Shown piece after piece: positions 12,185-24,039 of a stretch of DNA of 64,000 nucleotides; position 1 is the first letter of the stretch; every line of letters starts with the position of its first letter. The position numbers were made by a program, and so were the translations under genes. The notes below the pieces were generated by a model. The model worked only from the letters and a program-made list of their open reading frames with translations. It was not told where the DNA came from and did no database searches. This stretch comes from Hymenopus coronatus (Eukaryota; Arthropoda; Insecta; Mantodea; Hymenopodidae), in the NCBI GenBank assembly GCA_030762935.1, contig CM060881.1:104136501-104200500 (forward strand). Reading direction: 5' to 3'.

Positions 12185-12840
12185 AAAGGCATGTTCTGAA
12201 AGTAGCAGTTTTCCAACAATAAATTTATTGATTTGTTTATTTATCTTTATTAATATGTGGAGTTTGAAGCTAATTGGTTTAAGAGTGATTGATATAGCGA
12301 TATATAAAGTTGTCGTTCTCTATATTAATATGAATTAATACTTTTCGATGATAACAGCCATAAGCATAAAGTGCTTCTTCTCCCTCCACCTCCTTGGTGT
12401 CCATTGCGGAACAGAAGATCATATATTGCCTTCACATTTTCATATCTCTTATCCAAAGAGTTCTCCAGAGGGAGGATACAGTCACTTAGTGTCGTGATTG
12501 TACCTTTCTATCTTCTGAATGCACCCGCGGAGTTTTCCTAGGCGCTAGCGCGCTCCCCGAGGTCCTCAAAATTCTTTGTCACGTCGGTAAATGTCTCCTT
12601 CATACCGCTGATGTTGCCTTCTATACCCCATTTCTTTTCGCTCTTCCCCGTCATCTCACGTACTTCCATCTTCTTCGTTTCAACTAGTTCACTGAGCTTT
12701 GTCATTATCTCATCCATAATCCTTTCATGCGTTTCCACTTGTAAATCTTCGCTTAGTTGCTAATAACCTCAAAAGCTACGAAAAATGTGTGCATCTTATT
12801 TGATTTCTGGCTACCAAGGGATAAAATCGACAATTTGGGT
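12185..12840 (-). pseudogene. Possible retroelement gag/ORF1-like coiled-coil remnant
   Basis: On the minus strand, 12538-12738 (66 codons) reads a charged, heptad-like helix (METHERIMDEIMTKLSELVE, then KKMEVREMTGKSEKKW), ending at a stop near 12538. The moderately GC-rich composition continues to about 12380. Coiled coils of this kind occur in retrotransposon ORF1/gag proteins, but no zinc knuckle or neighbouring pol is visible. It could be a chance frame. Confidence 0.3.
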
Positions 12841-12849
12841 TTCATATTA

Positions 12850-13800
12850 TATATGCGCGTTTTAGCGGCGTAAAAACCCCGTAAGCCGATGTCCCACGGA
12901 CAAATATTTTGGTCCAATACTCTTCAAACTACAAATTAGATCGTGTGACATCGGATAATTTCATTGTGTACAATTTCTTCTGTTTTTGGTCCCATTCCAG
13001 TTTGCTACAACAGGATACAGCGGTTTCTATTTTTTGGTCCAAACGTATGAAATCAACCAATGAGCGACATGGTAGTAATGACGTTATAAGATAGCAGCTA
13101 GCGCTGAGTCTTCCTTCCCGCCCATATGATTGTTTGGGAAATTTTGCTGTATCTTGTAGACTTTGTCCTAAATACACATTTTTACACTTTTTTTTGTGCG
13201 GCAGAGATCTATGAAATAATAACTCGGGTATTTATACTCCCTGCAAATGTATTTTATCGGAACCATTTGTACCTAACCTTCTTTTCTCAACAAAAATATA
13301 AAAACGTGGTTTTACTTTTGATGTGCTGGTATGGACTAACTCATACTTGTGTCTTGGTGAGTGATTTTTGCCTCAACTAAGGACAGCAACTTCCCAAACA
13401 TATATTCGATTCTAAGGAAGCTAAAATAATTTATAGAGTCAGAAACGAGTTCATTTTGTAGCATATGTAGTACAAATCTTCCTTGGCCTGCATTCCTACG
13501 TTACAGCCATGGTCTAGTACACCAACACCTTTTTATTGATTACTTCAGTCTATTATAATATGCGCTTGCAATGGATACATAAACTGAGCTTGCTTCAGTG
13601 CACGTAAATAATTATGGATCAGCAACTCCCACCATTTTCTATCAGCTGTTCATGTGCATGCCAGAAATAATTGGACCAATACACACTGCCGTGGGGATGG
13701 AATGGAGAAATTTTGCACAACGATCACATTGTATAAACATTTTTGGACCAAATTTTGACGTGGGACATCGGCTTTATTCATATATGCTGCTTTCAGCGTC
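12850..13800. mobile_element. TIR element with iterated TTTTGGTCCAA motifs
   Basis: AAGCCGATGTCCCACG near 12883-12898 is inverted as CGTGGGACATCGGCTT at 13759-13774. Both ends go on to TTTTGGTCCAA or its variant. Related motifs recur at about 12909, 12988, 13035, and inverted at about 13672 and 13742. No transposase frame was recognised. The outer limits are approximate. Confidence 0.6.
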
Positions 13801-13806
13801 ATTATG

Positions 13807-13835
13807 ATCTCTCTCTCTGTCTCTCTCTCTCTCTT
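13807..13835 (+). repeat. CT/TC microsatellite
   Basis: TCTCTCTCTGTCTCTCTCTC, directly visible. Confidence 0.9.
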
Positions 13836-14229
13836 ATTGCTGCAGGTTTCGCTGCTGTTTCTGACCTCATCTTAATATCTCTGTTTATACAATCAGATTC
13901 CCCCAAAATATTCCGCGCCTCTAGGTCACAGTTTCTATGTTTTTTCTAGAAGTCTGACTAGAATAGTACATATATTAAAGCTACTTAGTCACAGTCACCT
14001 CTATCTGGAACAATTTCAGCTCAGGGTAAAAGGGAATAAAGGGTAAATCGTTTTCATCCATTTTACAGGAGAGCCAAAAAACTAAACTGAATACCCTAAA
14101 AGGTTACAAATTAATACATGAACCATCTGAAACATTTATTTTTCTAGTGTAATTTTTTCAGTTTTACCAGAGATACATATTGCAAAATACTTTATAATAT
14201 TTGCACGGATATTTGTCCGATTAACTTGT
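13836..14229. other. Intronic sequence, nothing recognised
   Basis: AT-rich, no motif or repeat partner seen. Confidence 0.35.
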
Positions 14230-14560
14230 ACCATTTTCGTAACTCCATGGCACGACAGTCCGCAAGGGACCTTGACCTACCGCTTGGCCGCTGCATCCCT
14301 CATCTCGGCACGAAGGCGTCATGAATGGGGGTGCTGTGCTAGAGGGAGAGACGTGATCAGCGCCTCGGGTGTCTCCCGGCCGGTTGATGCGGTCTTCTCG
14401 ATCTGGAGCCACTACTTCTCAATTGGCCTCCCAGGGACCTCACGAGGCTCGAGGGCACCCCGGACCAGGTCTCCTAGCGGGCAAAATTCCCCATGCCGGT
14501 ACCGGGAGTCGAACCCAGGTCTCCTACTTGGCAAGCAGCCGCACTAAGGAGATGATAACA
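14230..14560 (-). mobile_element. tRNA-derived SINE
   Basis: GC-rich block. Read on the minus strand it has a B-box-like GGGTTCGACTCCCGG near 14505-14520, then a body (GGGGAATTTTGCCCGC, GGAGACCTGGTCC, TGGCTCCAGATCGAGAAG) shared with the copy at 62880-63120. Open frames on both strands here are by-products of the GC content. Confidence 0.7.
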
Positions 14561-16763
14561 TTTTCAGCCCTTCTAATAACATGCTGAAAGGCTGGTGATA
14601 GAGCTGGGCACCAGCTGGGCACCTCCAACACAAGGACAGAGAGAAAAGTCACAGAACAACTTTCACCAAAGGATAATAGCAACCAACTTGGAATAACCAG
14701 ACTATATTGTGAGCCGGAAAAGCAATGCTTCATAAACTTTTCGTTACGGCGAAATTGGGAGTCCATGGGAGCTTGGTAAATCTAAACTATAATACTATTT
14801 TAAAACATTTTTAAAGAATCATGTAAAGCTTATTAAAGCTTATTAAAGTTATATTGTAAAATAAGAAAGGGAATAACCATTACTATTAATATACATTAAA
14901 TCATATACTTGCAGTTAAATGAACCAGCTTGTAATCTCAATTCTGAATCACTTTCAAATAAAAGGATTACTTAGAATTTGCATCCTCTCTACAAATCAGA
15001 AGTTAATAAAATTGCATTGCCATAAACAGAATTTTTTATCACTTGACACTACTTCCTTAGGCTTATAAAGGGGTTTTAATTTAAGATACCTCTGGGAATT
15101 TTTGTGAACATATTTTATTTGGAATTATTTATACAAAATAGCACCAGTCTAGATTAGACTTGGTAAACAGTGAGTAACACGTAATGCAACCATACTTGTG
15201 AATCACAAGAAGTAGTTATAATAGAGATATAAAACAAATTGTCATGATTCTTTCCAGCCTCCGAAATTTGTATGTTACATCAGCATACTATTTACGCTAT
15301 AGTTAATCTTTATGTCTGTTTTACAGATTATTTCTAACAAGGGCTTGCTGTTCAGTCTGCTTCCTGTAATCAATATAAATTTCTTGGAAAACGTTATAAT
15401 ATTGTTTTGGTGTATATACATTGAAGTAAAAAGGAGCTTGACCAACAGTAGATCTATTGAGGCTGTCATCTGTAGGTGGAAAGAATAATTTGAACGTAAC
15501 CTTTTATTAAAACATGGTTTATTGAAAATATGTAAGAAATCTCACCAAAATATAGGGTTCCTTTAAAGATAGATAGAATAATGTAATAAATAAAATAATA
15601 AATCAAGAGATGATTTAAAAGTAAAGCTTTAAGATAGAGTATTAGGCAGGTACAGGCTGCAGGCAGACCAAATACAGAGGTGCATGAAAGTTCCTAACAG
15701 TCTCAGACTTGAAGACTCATCCCGCTAATGGTGATGTCCAGAGCAGACAAAAAACGAATTCATCAAGCACCCCTCTAGTGTCTTTTGGAAGTACTCTTGT
15801 CTTTGAGCAAGCATCTACACCATCTGCCCGGTACAGCCATACGCTAAGAAATTCACAAGCATCCTGAAACGTGAGAATAAAACGGAATTAAAGAGAAATT
15901 ATGAAACGAAATCGTTTTAGATGAGAAACGGCTCTAGCACTCGCTTACCGATCAGGAAAGCCACGAAGAAGTTCAAGCCAGAGGGGGTCATCAGTCAGAA
16001 GTATGCACAGAACATCCAGACTAACACATTACCGTGTAACCAGCTCGTTCGGTTACTTTCATACCATATCTTGGGCTGCTGGGCAACAAAAGAAAAGAAA
16101 GAGCCCACAATTGAGTCGTGTGGGGGGGGGGGTATTAACAGGGAGGCAACCGAGAAAATGTTGAAGATAATAACCGAGACTTAATTTCTTATTCAGACTT
16201 CAATCAAATTTATGAGAAGTTTTATTCTAGTGTCTATGAGGTTTTTAAAACCTCTGATTAATTGCAGTACAACTTTCACTTGGAATTTATCTTTTAATAT
16301 TGAGCTCGAAATGGAATTGTGCTCTTTCTAGCGTTATGAATAACTGGTTGTCCAGAATGTCAGGTAATGCATTGCCAATAATTGATTCGCGTATAGAACA
16401 TTGTACGAATACATTTTCAGTTAGGAGCTTTTTCGTGCTCTTTCTACAATTTCTTTTCCGTATAAATCTTTGAACCATACATTTACGCGGGTTTAATATT
16501 TAGCTTAGTCTGCGCCCACATCTCTCTTCCTCTACACAAATATATAATGTGGTATGCAACATACGTAACAAAAGCTATGGGATGGAAGAAGAAATTAAAT
16601 ACATATTTTTCTTGTAACATATTTCGGTCGTTAATGTTTTCTGCTATGTAACTCGGTGGCCTCTAGTTCTTTTGTTCTCTTTAACTGACTAAAGGCTCGC
16701 ATTTGAATTGTTATAATTAAGTTCTCATACAAGTAAGAGATGTGCTTTAGAATCAAATAAATC
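14561..16763. other. Intronic sequence, nothing firmly recognised
   Basis: Mostly AT-rich. A GC-richer patch at 15650-16180 contains a 10-G run near 16122 and a motif-free 87-codon frame. No repeat partner was noticed. Confidence 0.35.
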
Positions 16764-17634
16764 TTTTTACTTTCTCTACACGTACTATGTACATAGTGCA
16801 TAGAGAAGTTATTGTATTGTAACCAAAAATTCGATTCCGAAATTTCACCGGAAATACAGTTTTGGGTCCCCCTGAATCCAAAAAAGAACACTTTCAGAAA
16901 AAGGTCCGTGTGTGTGCGTGTGTGTGTGTGTGTGTGCTCCAAGACCGTTGAATACCAAACTTGGTATTTAAGTTTGGTATCTTCCAAGGATGCGACACGA
17001 AGATTTTCAAGAAAATCCCTCCCCCCGACTATCCTTTACATGGAACTTTTTTCGAAAACTTTGGTTTTGTCAAAAAAAGTTTGATTTTCTTGTATCTAAC
17101 GATTTTGATTAAAATATCATATATTAAAGATATTTACCACACAAATACAATGTATATCTTGAATGTTCTGAGAATAGCCTTTGAAGACTACTTTATCTGG
17201 AGGAAGTTTACGGAAGTTTGCATAACTGCTAAACTGTAAGAAATGGACAAAAAACTTACCACATAAAAAATTTAGAGCACTTTAAAACACACAATTTATG
17301 TTATACACATTTGTTTCTTCGAGTTAATCATTTTTAGATACTCCTTGTTTTTTGGTTTCAGCTTGTAAAAGCTTATACTTTTCTCATACAGGAATTTGTC
17401 AACTCGTCTCCATACAAACAAAGGAACTTCAGTCACATATCAACCAGCTTTTGACTATCACTTTAACTTATGGACTCCCTTATTTCACTTCTACTTACAA
17501 GGAAGCAAGTAGTAAGACTATTTCTGCTAATGTTTTCTCGATTAGCATGAAGTAAATGGAAGTAATATCTTTTTAACAATAATTTATTGCCGAGATGTAG
17601 AGATAATCATGTGAATGGAACGCATCAGATTTTT
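16764..17634 (-). mobile_element. Family H copy H4, complete
   Basis: Starts with TTTTTACTTTCTCTACACGT and the hairpin ACTATGTACATAGTGCATAG, followed by a TG microsatellite (16908-16936), TACCAAACTTGGTATTTAAG, the conserved core, and the 5' terminus GTGAATGGAACGCATCAGAT. About 870 bp. Open frames inside are incidental. Confidence 0.9.
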
Positions 17635-19887
17635 ATAAATTGGAGTGTGTATCAGTGAATCACAAGGGATTTCAGTATTGCGTTTTTCCTTCGCCATCAT
17701 TTTAAAGCTTATTGGTACCCGCTTGAATGGGTTCCACCATATAGTATATCACAATTAAGAAGTAAAACTAATTTTATTATCCGTTGCAAAGCGTCTAGGA
17801 GCCAAGATGTCGTCTGGAGATTACCTCGAAATATCAAGACGCTTTCTTCAATAGCAAAATTTACCAAGATAAAACAGCATTTGCTAGGCGGGAAGCAACT
17901 GTTTTAGCGTCAACAGCAATGAAATGTTCATGCTGCAAACGAAGAAAACCAGAGAAGATAAAGAAATGAAACTCACAAATTATGAAATTGCGGTTACTAA
18001 AATTATATATAGCTAATGCCAAATACACGAAAATCAGATTAATAAAAAAAAAAAGAAAACACACACACACACACACAATAATCAATACCAAACACATCGC
18101 ATCTCGCTTCGCTGCGATTCTAGCTCCACGATCTTTTAATGCCTAGTCATAAGTTGAACTTAAATGTTAGTGGGATGGGGTGCCCTTCCAAGCAGGTAAG
18201 GGTTTAGCCATTGGAAGGAGATATTGTTTTCTTAGTCTGAAGCAAACTAGGAGTAAAGGCGTGTGACAGAGTGGAAGAAGGATGCACTGTTGCCGGTAAT
18301 TTTTATTTGTTCAGTGTGTAATGTCTAATTCCTATAGATTTGGAAGACTCATCATCCGACGCTGATTAAAGCATTGCAACGCTGTTGACTGTTCTGCCAC
18401 ACGGAGGACGATTTTAGCATACGTATACCCCTCCTCCAGGTTAAAGTGTTACTTGAGTGATAAGCCACCCCAACCCACTAGCTATAACACCGCTGAACAA
18501 ACAGAAGATGTATTTTAAAGCAAACAAAGTTTTGAATTACTTTTAAAAATCGTATTTTGGGAAAATTTGGTTATTTTGGGAGGATAGGTTTTGCTCTCTT
18601 TTACTTAACAAATCTGTCACATGCCTATTCAACAAGTTCCTCACTTTGAATGATATGCACGATTTGAACGCTCGTTGTCCGACAGATAGTGAAACAGTGC
18701 ACATTGTAAAGAACGGAAACAAATGAATTACTTTCGCTATATGCCAGCATAAATTGCGTACCTTAAAGACAAAACTACACCTGCAAAATTCTGAAAGCTT
18801 AGTAACAGCAAATTAGAGTGAGAAAAAGTGAAGAAATGATACACGTTTAGAATTAAAATTTAAGAAGTATTAACCAAATAAATTAGTAATGTTTTATTCA
18901 CTTAGCAGCAGCTGTCATTTCTTTGTAAAGTTTTGAACAATAAGTGTAATTAATTAACACATAACAACAATCTTTAGGCCTACTACCTCGTTTAAATGGA
19001 AACTAAATTTTTTTCATACTAAAATACGGTCTAAAAGATTTGTCTGTCATGGGAAATTAATACATAAGGTTTATAAACTTTGAATAGCTTTATACGCATA
19101 TTAATATTCCCTTTTACACACATCGAAGCGTATAATGAAGATATTTATTCAAAAGTTCTTCTGTATTATTTGACGTAGAGAGGAAAATAGCTTTTGCAGG
19201 AGAAGTTAACAGCTGCTTTATAGAAATCAAATACAATTGAAAGAACAAGAAATATGCTTGCAGGAGATGATTTTTAAGGTGACAAACGTATTAATACTTA
19301 CTATTTTTACGGATGATTATTAACCCCATTTTATCAGTTACAATTAAGACCAATTATCTTTGAAACTATTTATTATACCAGTCTGAACCTCCTACAAGTT
19401 GCAGATGAATGTCTTCTAGATTCACTGATCCACTTTCATCAAAAGCGTTTGTTTGTTTTTTGAGGCAAATGGGTGTATTTTTTAACTAATGCTCTGAGAA
19501 GGTATCCGCAATTAGTACATTAAAACAATGAACCATGCAATTAATAATAATAAATTAAATTCAAAACTAAAATAAAATAGCTTACAGTAAACTGGTCATT
19601 TGTATCAGATCGTTTATCCACAGGAATATATGTTCAAAGCAAACACGGAAATACAAACTCAAATTGTGTTGCAAAGAAAGAAAATTTAAATATCATTTTA
19701 TCATAAAAATGGAACTACTGCAGGTAAAATATTTAAAATAACTTCCAAGTATTGACCGTCTATTATATATTAGTCTATAAATTTATTTGTTATTAATTAT
19801 GAAATTATATAACCTACTGAGATTTCAATTCTGGGCAATTTTTCAAGTTTAAAAGTTCATTACTTGCAGCGAAATAGTCACGGCCAT
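17635..19887. other. Intronic sequence; possible short inverted-repeat element at about 18165-18480
   Basis: GTGGGATGGGGTGCC near 18170 has an inverted partner (GGCTTATCAC...ACTTTAACC side) near 18440-18475, and a similar GTGGAATGGGGTGGC lies near 23315. This suggests a small dispersed element. A CA tract lies at 18058-18079. The rest is AT-rich without recognisable content. Confidence 0.3.
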
Positions 19888-20695
19888 GCACCCAAAAGAT
19901 AGATACAGAGATTTACCCGGAAGTACATATTTTCAGATATCCTGAATCCAAAAAGAATCACATTTATAAAAAGGTCAGGGTGTGTGTCTCTGTGTTTGTC
20001 TGTGGACAGCGTAACTCGAAAACGAAAATTATATTAAATTCCAAATTTGGTATTTAAATTTAGTATTGTCCAAGGATACGGCACGAATATTTTCAAGAAA
20101 TTTCCCCCAAGCCCAACTACCCTTTATTGAAAAATTTTCGAAATTTTCGATTCACTCAAAAATGGCTATAATAATTTTAATTAAAATATCGTATGTTAAA
20201 GATATTTACATGACAAATAAAATGTATTGAAATTTCTGGGAATAGCCTCTGATGTCCACTTTACTCAAGATTTTGCTGAATGTTGTAAGACTGTAAACCT
20301 TAAGAGATAGACATAACTTAAAATACAAAAATGTAGATCTTGATAAAAACCACAATTGACATCATATAAATTTTTTTCGTGGAGTTGACCGTTTTTGAGA
20401 TATTCCTTGTTATTGGTGTCAATTTTAAACAACGCATCTCGTTTCATCTCTTGTTTTTGAGGAATGCTAAGCGAGCGAAACTTCAATTGTTCACATTACA
20501 ATCGGATTTTAAAAGATTTGACTATCGATTTAGCTTTTTACCTTCTGCTTATAAGGAACTATGTAGTAAGACCATTTATGTTAATGTTTTTCTCGTTTAG
20601 CATTATGTAGAGAGAAGAATAATATTTTGTAAGAATAGTTTGTTTGCAGAACAGGTAGAGAGAGAGTCATGTGAATACAATACATCAGATTTTTT
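19888..20695 (-). mobile_element. Family H copy H5 (lacks terminal hairpin)
   Basis: Begins near CACCCAAAAGATAGATACAG, just inside the 3' end, and runs through the microsatellite and core to the 5' terminus (ATACATCAGATTTTTTT). Only about 57 bp separate it from the 5' end of H6, so the two lie head to head. Confidence 0.88.
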
Positions 20696-20751
20696 TAATT
20701 TAACCTCCCCGTAAGGTATTTAACATTTAAAAAAATCACTTTGACAATACC

Positions 20752-22139
20752 ATAGATTATACATCAGATGTATTCCATCCACATGACTTTCTCTACATCT
20801 CTATAACAAATAATTGTAATTAAGCTTATTCTTCTATCTGTTTAATGCTAAAACATTAGCAGAAAAGGTTTACTACGTTCCTTTATATGTAGAAGGGAAA
20901 TAAAGGAATACACTAGGCTAAGCTGACAGTCAAATGTTTTAAAATGTGGTTGCTAAGGTATTGAAATCCGTTTCTTTGCGAGCCAACCGAGACAAATTCA
21001 CGTATGAAAAAAGTTTAAGTATTTTAAAACTGAAATCAATAACAAGGAATGACTGCCTCCGTGGTCAAGTGATCAGCGAGCTTATTTCTCACCCAGAGGT
21101 CCCGGTTTCGATTCCCTGCAGAACGGGGAATTTTTCTTTAGCTAGAATTATTCCCTATCACCACAGAGTCTGGAAGCAATTATATGAGTGTGTGTTTGTT
21201 TGAGGAAAATAAAATGATTTAAAGCAAACGTAAAAAAACCTATGCACAATGAGTTGTTTCAAGTGCAAAGCCACCGATATGACCTTAGATGTTAAAGGGG
21301 GCTATATAAATGAAACAATAAAAAAAAATAACAAAGAATATGTAGAAAACAGCGAACTCCACAAAAAATGTATATCACATAAGTTGTGTGTAGTAAATTT
21401 TTGTCTACATATCTCTATCCCTTACGGTTTACCAGTTATGCAAGATTCAATAAAAATCATCCAAAACAAAAAGATCTTTAGAGGCTATTCCCAGAACATT
21501 CAAGATATACATTTTATTTGGCATGTAAATATCTTAAATATAAAATAGTTTAACCAAAATCATTAGAGCCATTTTTGAGAAAATCAAAATTTTCTATGTA
21601 AAGAATAGTTTGGAATGTGGGATTTTCTTGAAAATCTTCGTGCCTTGGAAGACACAAATGCTTGTCTATCTCTTACGGTTTACCAATTCTGCAAAATTCT
21701 ATAAAAATCATCCAAACTAAAAAGACCTTTAGAGGTTATTCTCAGAACATCCAAGAAATACAATTTATTTGGCATGTAAATATCTTGAGTATAAGATAGT
21801 TTAACCAAACTGATTAGAGCCATTTTTGAGAAAATCAAAAATTTTGAACATTTTTCCATATAAAGGATACTTTGGGATGGGGATTTTCTTGAAAATCTTC
21901 GTGCCTTGGAAGATTCCAAACTTAAATACCAAGTGAGGTATTTACCGGTCTTTTCGTTTTAGATTTATGCTGTCCACAGGCATACATGGAGTTTTTTTTT
22001 TTTGTTGTTATAAAATGCTTTTTTTGGGATTCAGGGGGATCCAAATATGTTTCCGGTGAAATTTCGGTATCAAATTTTTGGGTGCTAAACAATACCTTCT
22101 CTATACATTATGTACATTGTACGTATAGAGAAAGTAAAA
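20752..22139 (+). mobile_element. Family H copy H6, complete, with SINE insertion and internal duplication
   Basis: 5' end ACATCAGATGTATTCCATCC, 3' hairpin CTATACATTATGTACATTGT near 22110. It is split by a SINE at 21051-21326. A stretch of about 250 bp (about 21407-21655) is tandemly repeated at about 21665-21910, both copies starting TCTCTTACGGTTTACCA-like and including GAGCCATTTTTGAGAAAATC. It ends 86 bp before the Nmdar2 exon. Confidence 0.9.
21038..21339 (+). mobile_element. tRNA-derived SINE with target duplication, in H6
   Basis: The SINE (21051-21326, 276 bp) lies between AATAACAAGGAAT (21038-21050) and AATAACAAAGAAT (21327-21339). The head has A-box-like TGGTCAAGTGATCAGCGAGC and B-box-like GGTTTCGATTCCC. 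The body has TTGAGGAAAATAAAATGATT and CCTTAGATGTTAAAG, and the tail is A-rich. The paralogue is at 60758-61037. Confidence 0.9.
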
Positions 22140-22210
22140 ATGCATTTCAGAATTCATCTTTATATATTACATGCACAGATTTCCAGCACATAAACCTATA
22201 AATATGCTGT

Positions 22211-22225
22211 TTTACTTTGTTCCAG
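22211..22225 (+). promoter_or_regulatory. Splice acceptor of the Nmdar2 exon
   Basis: The pyrimidine-rich tract TTTACTTTGTTCCAG ends at 22225, directly before the receptor frame. It lies 72-86 bp after the 3' hairpin end of a family H element. Confidence 0.85.
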
Positions 22226-22455
22226 ATAGGGGTGTGGAAGTCGTGGAAGAAGGATGGATTAGACATCAAGGATATTGTGTGGCCGGGTAACAGCCACACT
22301 CCGCCCCAAGGAGTACCTGAGAAGTTCCACCTCAAGATCACCTTCCTGGAGGAACCGCCCTACATCAATCTGGCCCCTCCGGATCCCGTCACCGGCAAAT
22401 GCAGCATGAATCGTGGAGTATTGTGCCGCGTTGCTAAGGAGAACGAGATGGGCGG
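22226..22455 (+). CDS. Nmdar2: Internal exon of NMDA-type ionotropic glutamate receptor subunit 2 (GluN2/Nmdar2)
   Basis: Seen: 230 bp, open throughout, much richer in GC than the flanks, preceded by TTTACTTTGTTCCAG (acceptor AG at 22224-22225) and followed by GTAAGT (donor at 22456). It reads in frame from ATA at 22226 and leaves two bases of a split codon at the donor. The translation starts [20 protein letters not shown], continues with a [20 protein letters not shown] stretch and ends with DPVTGKC...NRGVLCR. Known: the block LEE.P(F/Y)...DPxTGxC.RN..PC marks the start of the S1 half of the glutamate-binding clamshell in GluN2 subunits; GluN1 differs here. Such subunits are postsynaptic cation channels that assemble with GluN1. 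Inferred: the exon spans the linker from the amino-terminal domain into S1. No stop or frameshift is present, so it looks functional. The neighbouring exons were not found in the window. Confidence 0.88.
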
Positions 22456-22461
22456 GTAAGT
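22456..22461 (+). promoter_or_regulatory. Splice donor of the Nmdar2 exon
   Basis: CGG|GTAAGT is a near-consensus 5' splice site. The frame upstream reaches a TAA (22457-22459) immediately after the junction, so intron retention would truncate the protein. Confidence 0.85.
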
Positions 22462-24039
22462 CATATATCACTATCTTCCTGCACGCATATACCTAGCTCA
22501 CCTCCATATACAGCGACTTGATATGAAAAATTGCCACAATAGTTGTACACTTTCAGGCAACTTTATTACATCTTTATCTCCTGCATTTTTGAATGAGTGA
22601 ATACATTGTAAAGGCAGAAAAACTTAGAATTTTGTATATGAAGTGCCTAAGAATATATTTGAATTATTCCAAAAATTTGAATTTATAGGAACTATATCAT
22701 CGTCTTCAAGAATTGGATCTTTACGCCTGTTTCCGTTTCAGATTTGTCACGCCATGCTTTTAGAGAACCATACCTCTTTCCTGTTGTACATATTAAGGTG
22801 GCATGCATGGTCAATGATGAGCATTTCGTTTTGTATTTCGAACTTTGTCTAGTTGAAGTTCGTTGGAGACTCAAGATTCGGCGATCTCAGGGTTGAATCT
22901 CTTCGATGATGTCACCTCCTACGGTTGGCTAAATGTATGGGAACTTAGGGATGTTGGAGGCAAAAAATTAAGTAATACATAATTGACTGGTTCGAAGCTA
23001 TGATTGATTTACATCCCCTTATGTTTACTTTTGTACGAATCTCACAATTTATTATTTGGAATTACACTTCCTAGCCCTTGACTCTACTATAATAGAGTAA
23101 CTTAGACTCTTGGCGGTGCAAAGTTGACTAGTAGTGACGTGGAGTCTGCTTGTACTATGACGAACTAGAGCTTCCCTTCATCGAGAAACTCTGTTTATAT
23201 TAAGTGCAACCCACGCTGTATTTGCCAGTTAGAAAAACTGTTGATTTAAATTTAAAGAGAATTTTCCCTTGGCTCAAGCGCTGCGTTATGAAACCTTCAA
23301 CAATGGACCTTAAGTGTGGTGGAATGGGGTGGCGCCACTAAGTCGGAAGGCCAGATGTGAGAGAGGTACTCTCCGTGAACATTAAATTTCGCCTATATAT
23401 TCAGCAAAACCGAGAAACAATGCTCAGTAATGCACTGGCTTTGTGATGGTGTATTTACATTGTTTGTATTCAAAACATTACAGATTTATATTAATTTGGA
23501 ATTTGGATTTCCAGTATTTATTGCTAAATTATTATTAGTTAACTATTTCTTTTTGGTCCGTCTGATATAGCACCTCAATATTACATTGCTTTAGAAATGA
23601 TTTCTCCAGTTCACTTTATATTTTTCAAATAAAATGGTAACAGGGTTTTCATTGAGTTCTTGTCTAATATCAATACTTCTTTTATATCTAGCAATGAATA
23701 TCCAAATACAAAGCGGAGGAACACCAATTCCGATGCCTCAATTTGTCGTAGTTAAATCCAATATTCGCAGTACAGGCAACGCTAATACTTTAAAATGTAG
23801 TTAATGTTTCTTAGCGCACCAAGTTCTAATGTGAAGATTCGCAAATCTTGGTTGTGAGATATCCTTAATGCTGATGAAGGAATAAAGAAAAAAATCTTCA
23901 TAGATTTCAATATATGTGCGGAATAATTTGACGAACTCTGATAGATAAAATACAAAGAGACACATTTTAATTTCCAAAAGGCAATAACTACGTCAATATT
24001 AATATATAGATGTTAGTCTTGTGTGAATAAAACAGATTA
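22462..24039. other. Nmdar2 intron, nothing further recognised
   Basis: No family H copy occurs between 22.1 and 32.2 kb. Searching by eye for a following receptor exon (a CC.GFC(I/V)DLL block is expected) gave nothing. Confidence 0.4.

Noticed and set aside
14272..14587. Overlapping 91- and 72-codon frames
   Set aside because: They lie in a GC-rich tRNA-derived SINE and reflect its composition.
16908..16936. TG microsatellites as independent features
   Set aside because: Most TG/CA tracts here occupy the same internal position of family H and are part of that element.
16631..16987. 118-codon open frame (-)
   Set aside because: A read through the 3' end and TG microsatellite of family H copy H4.
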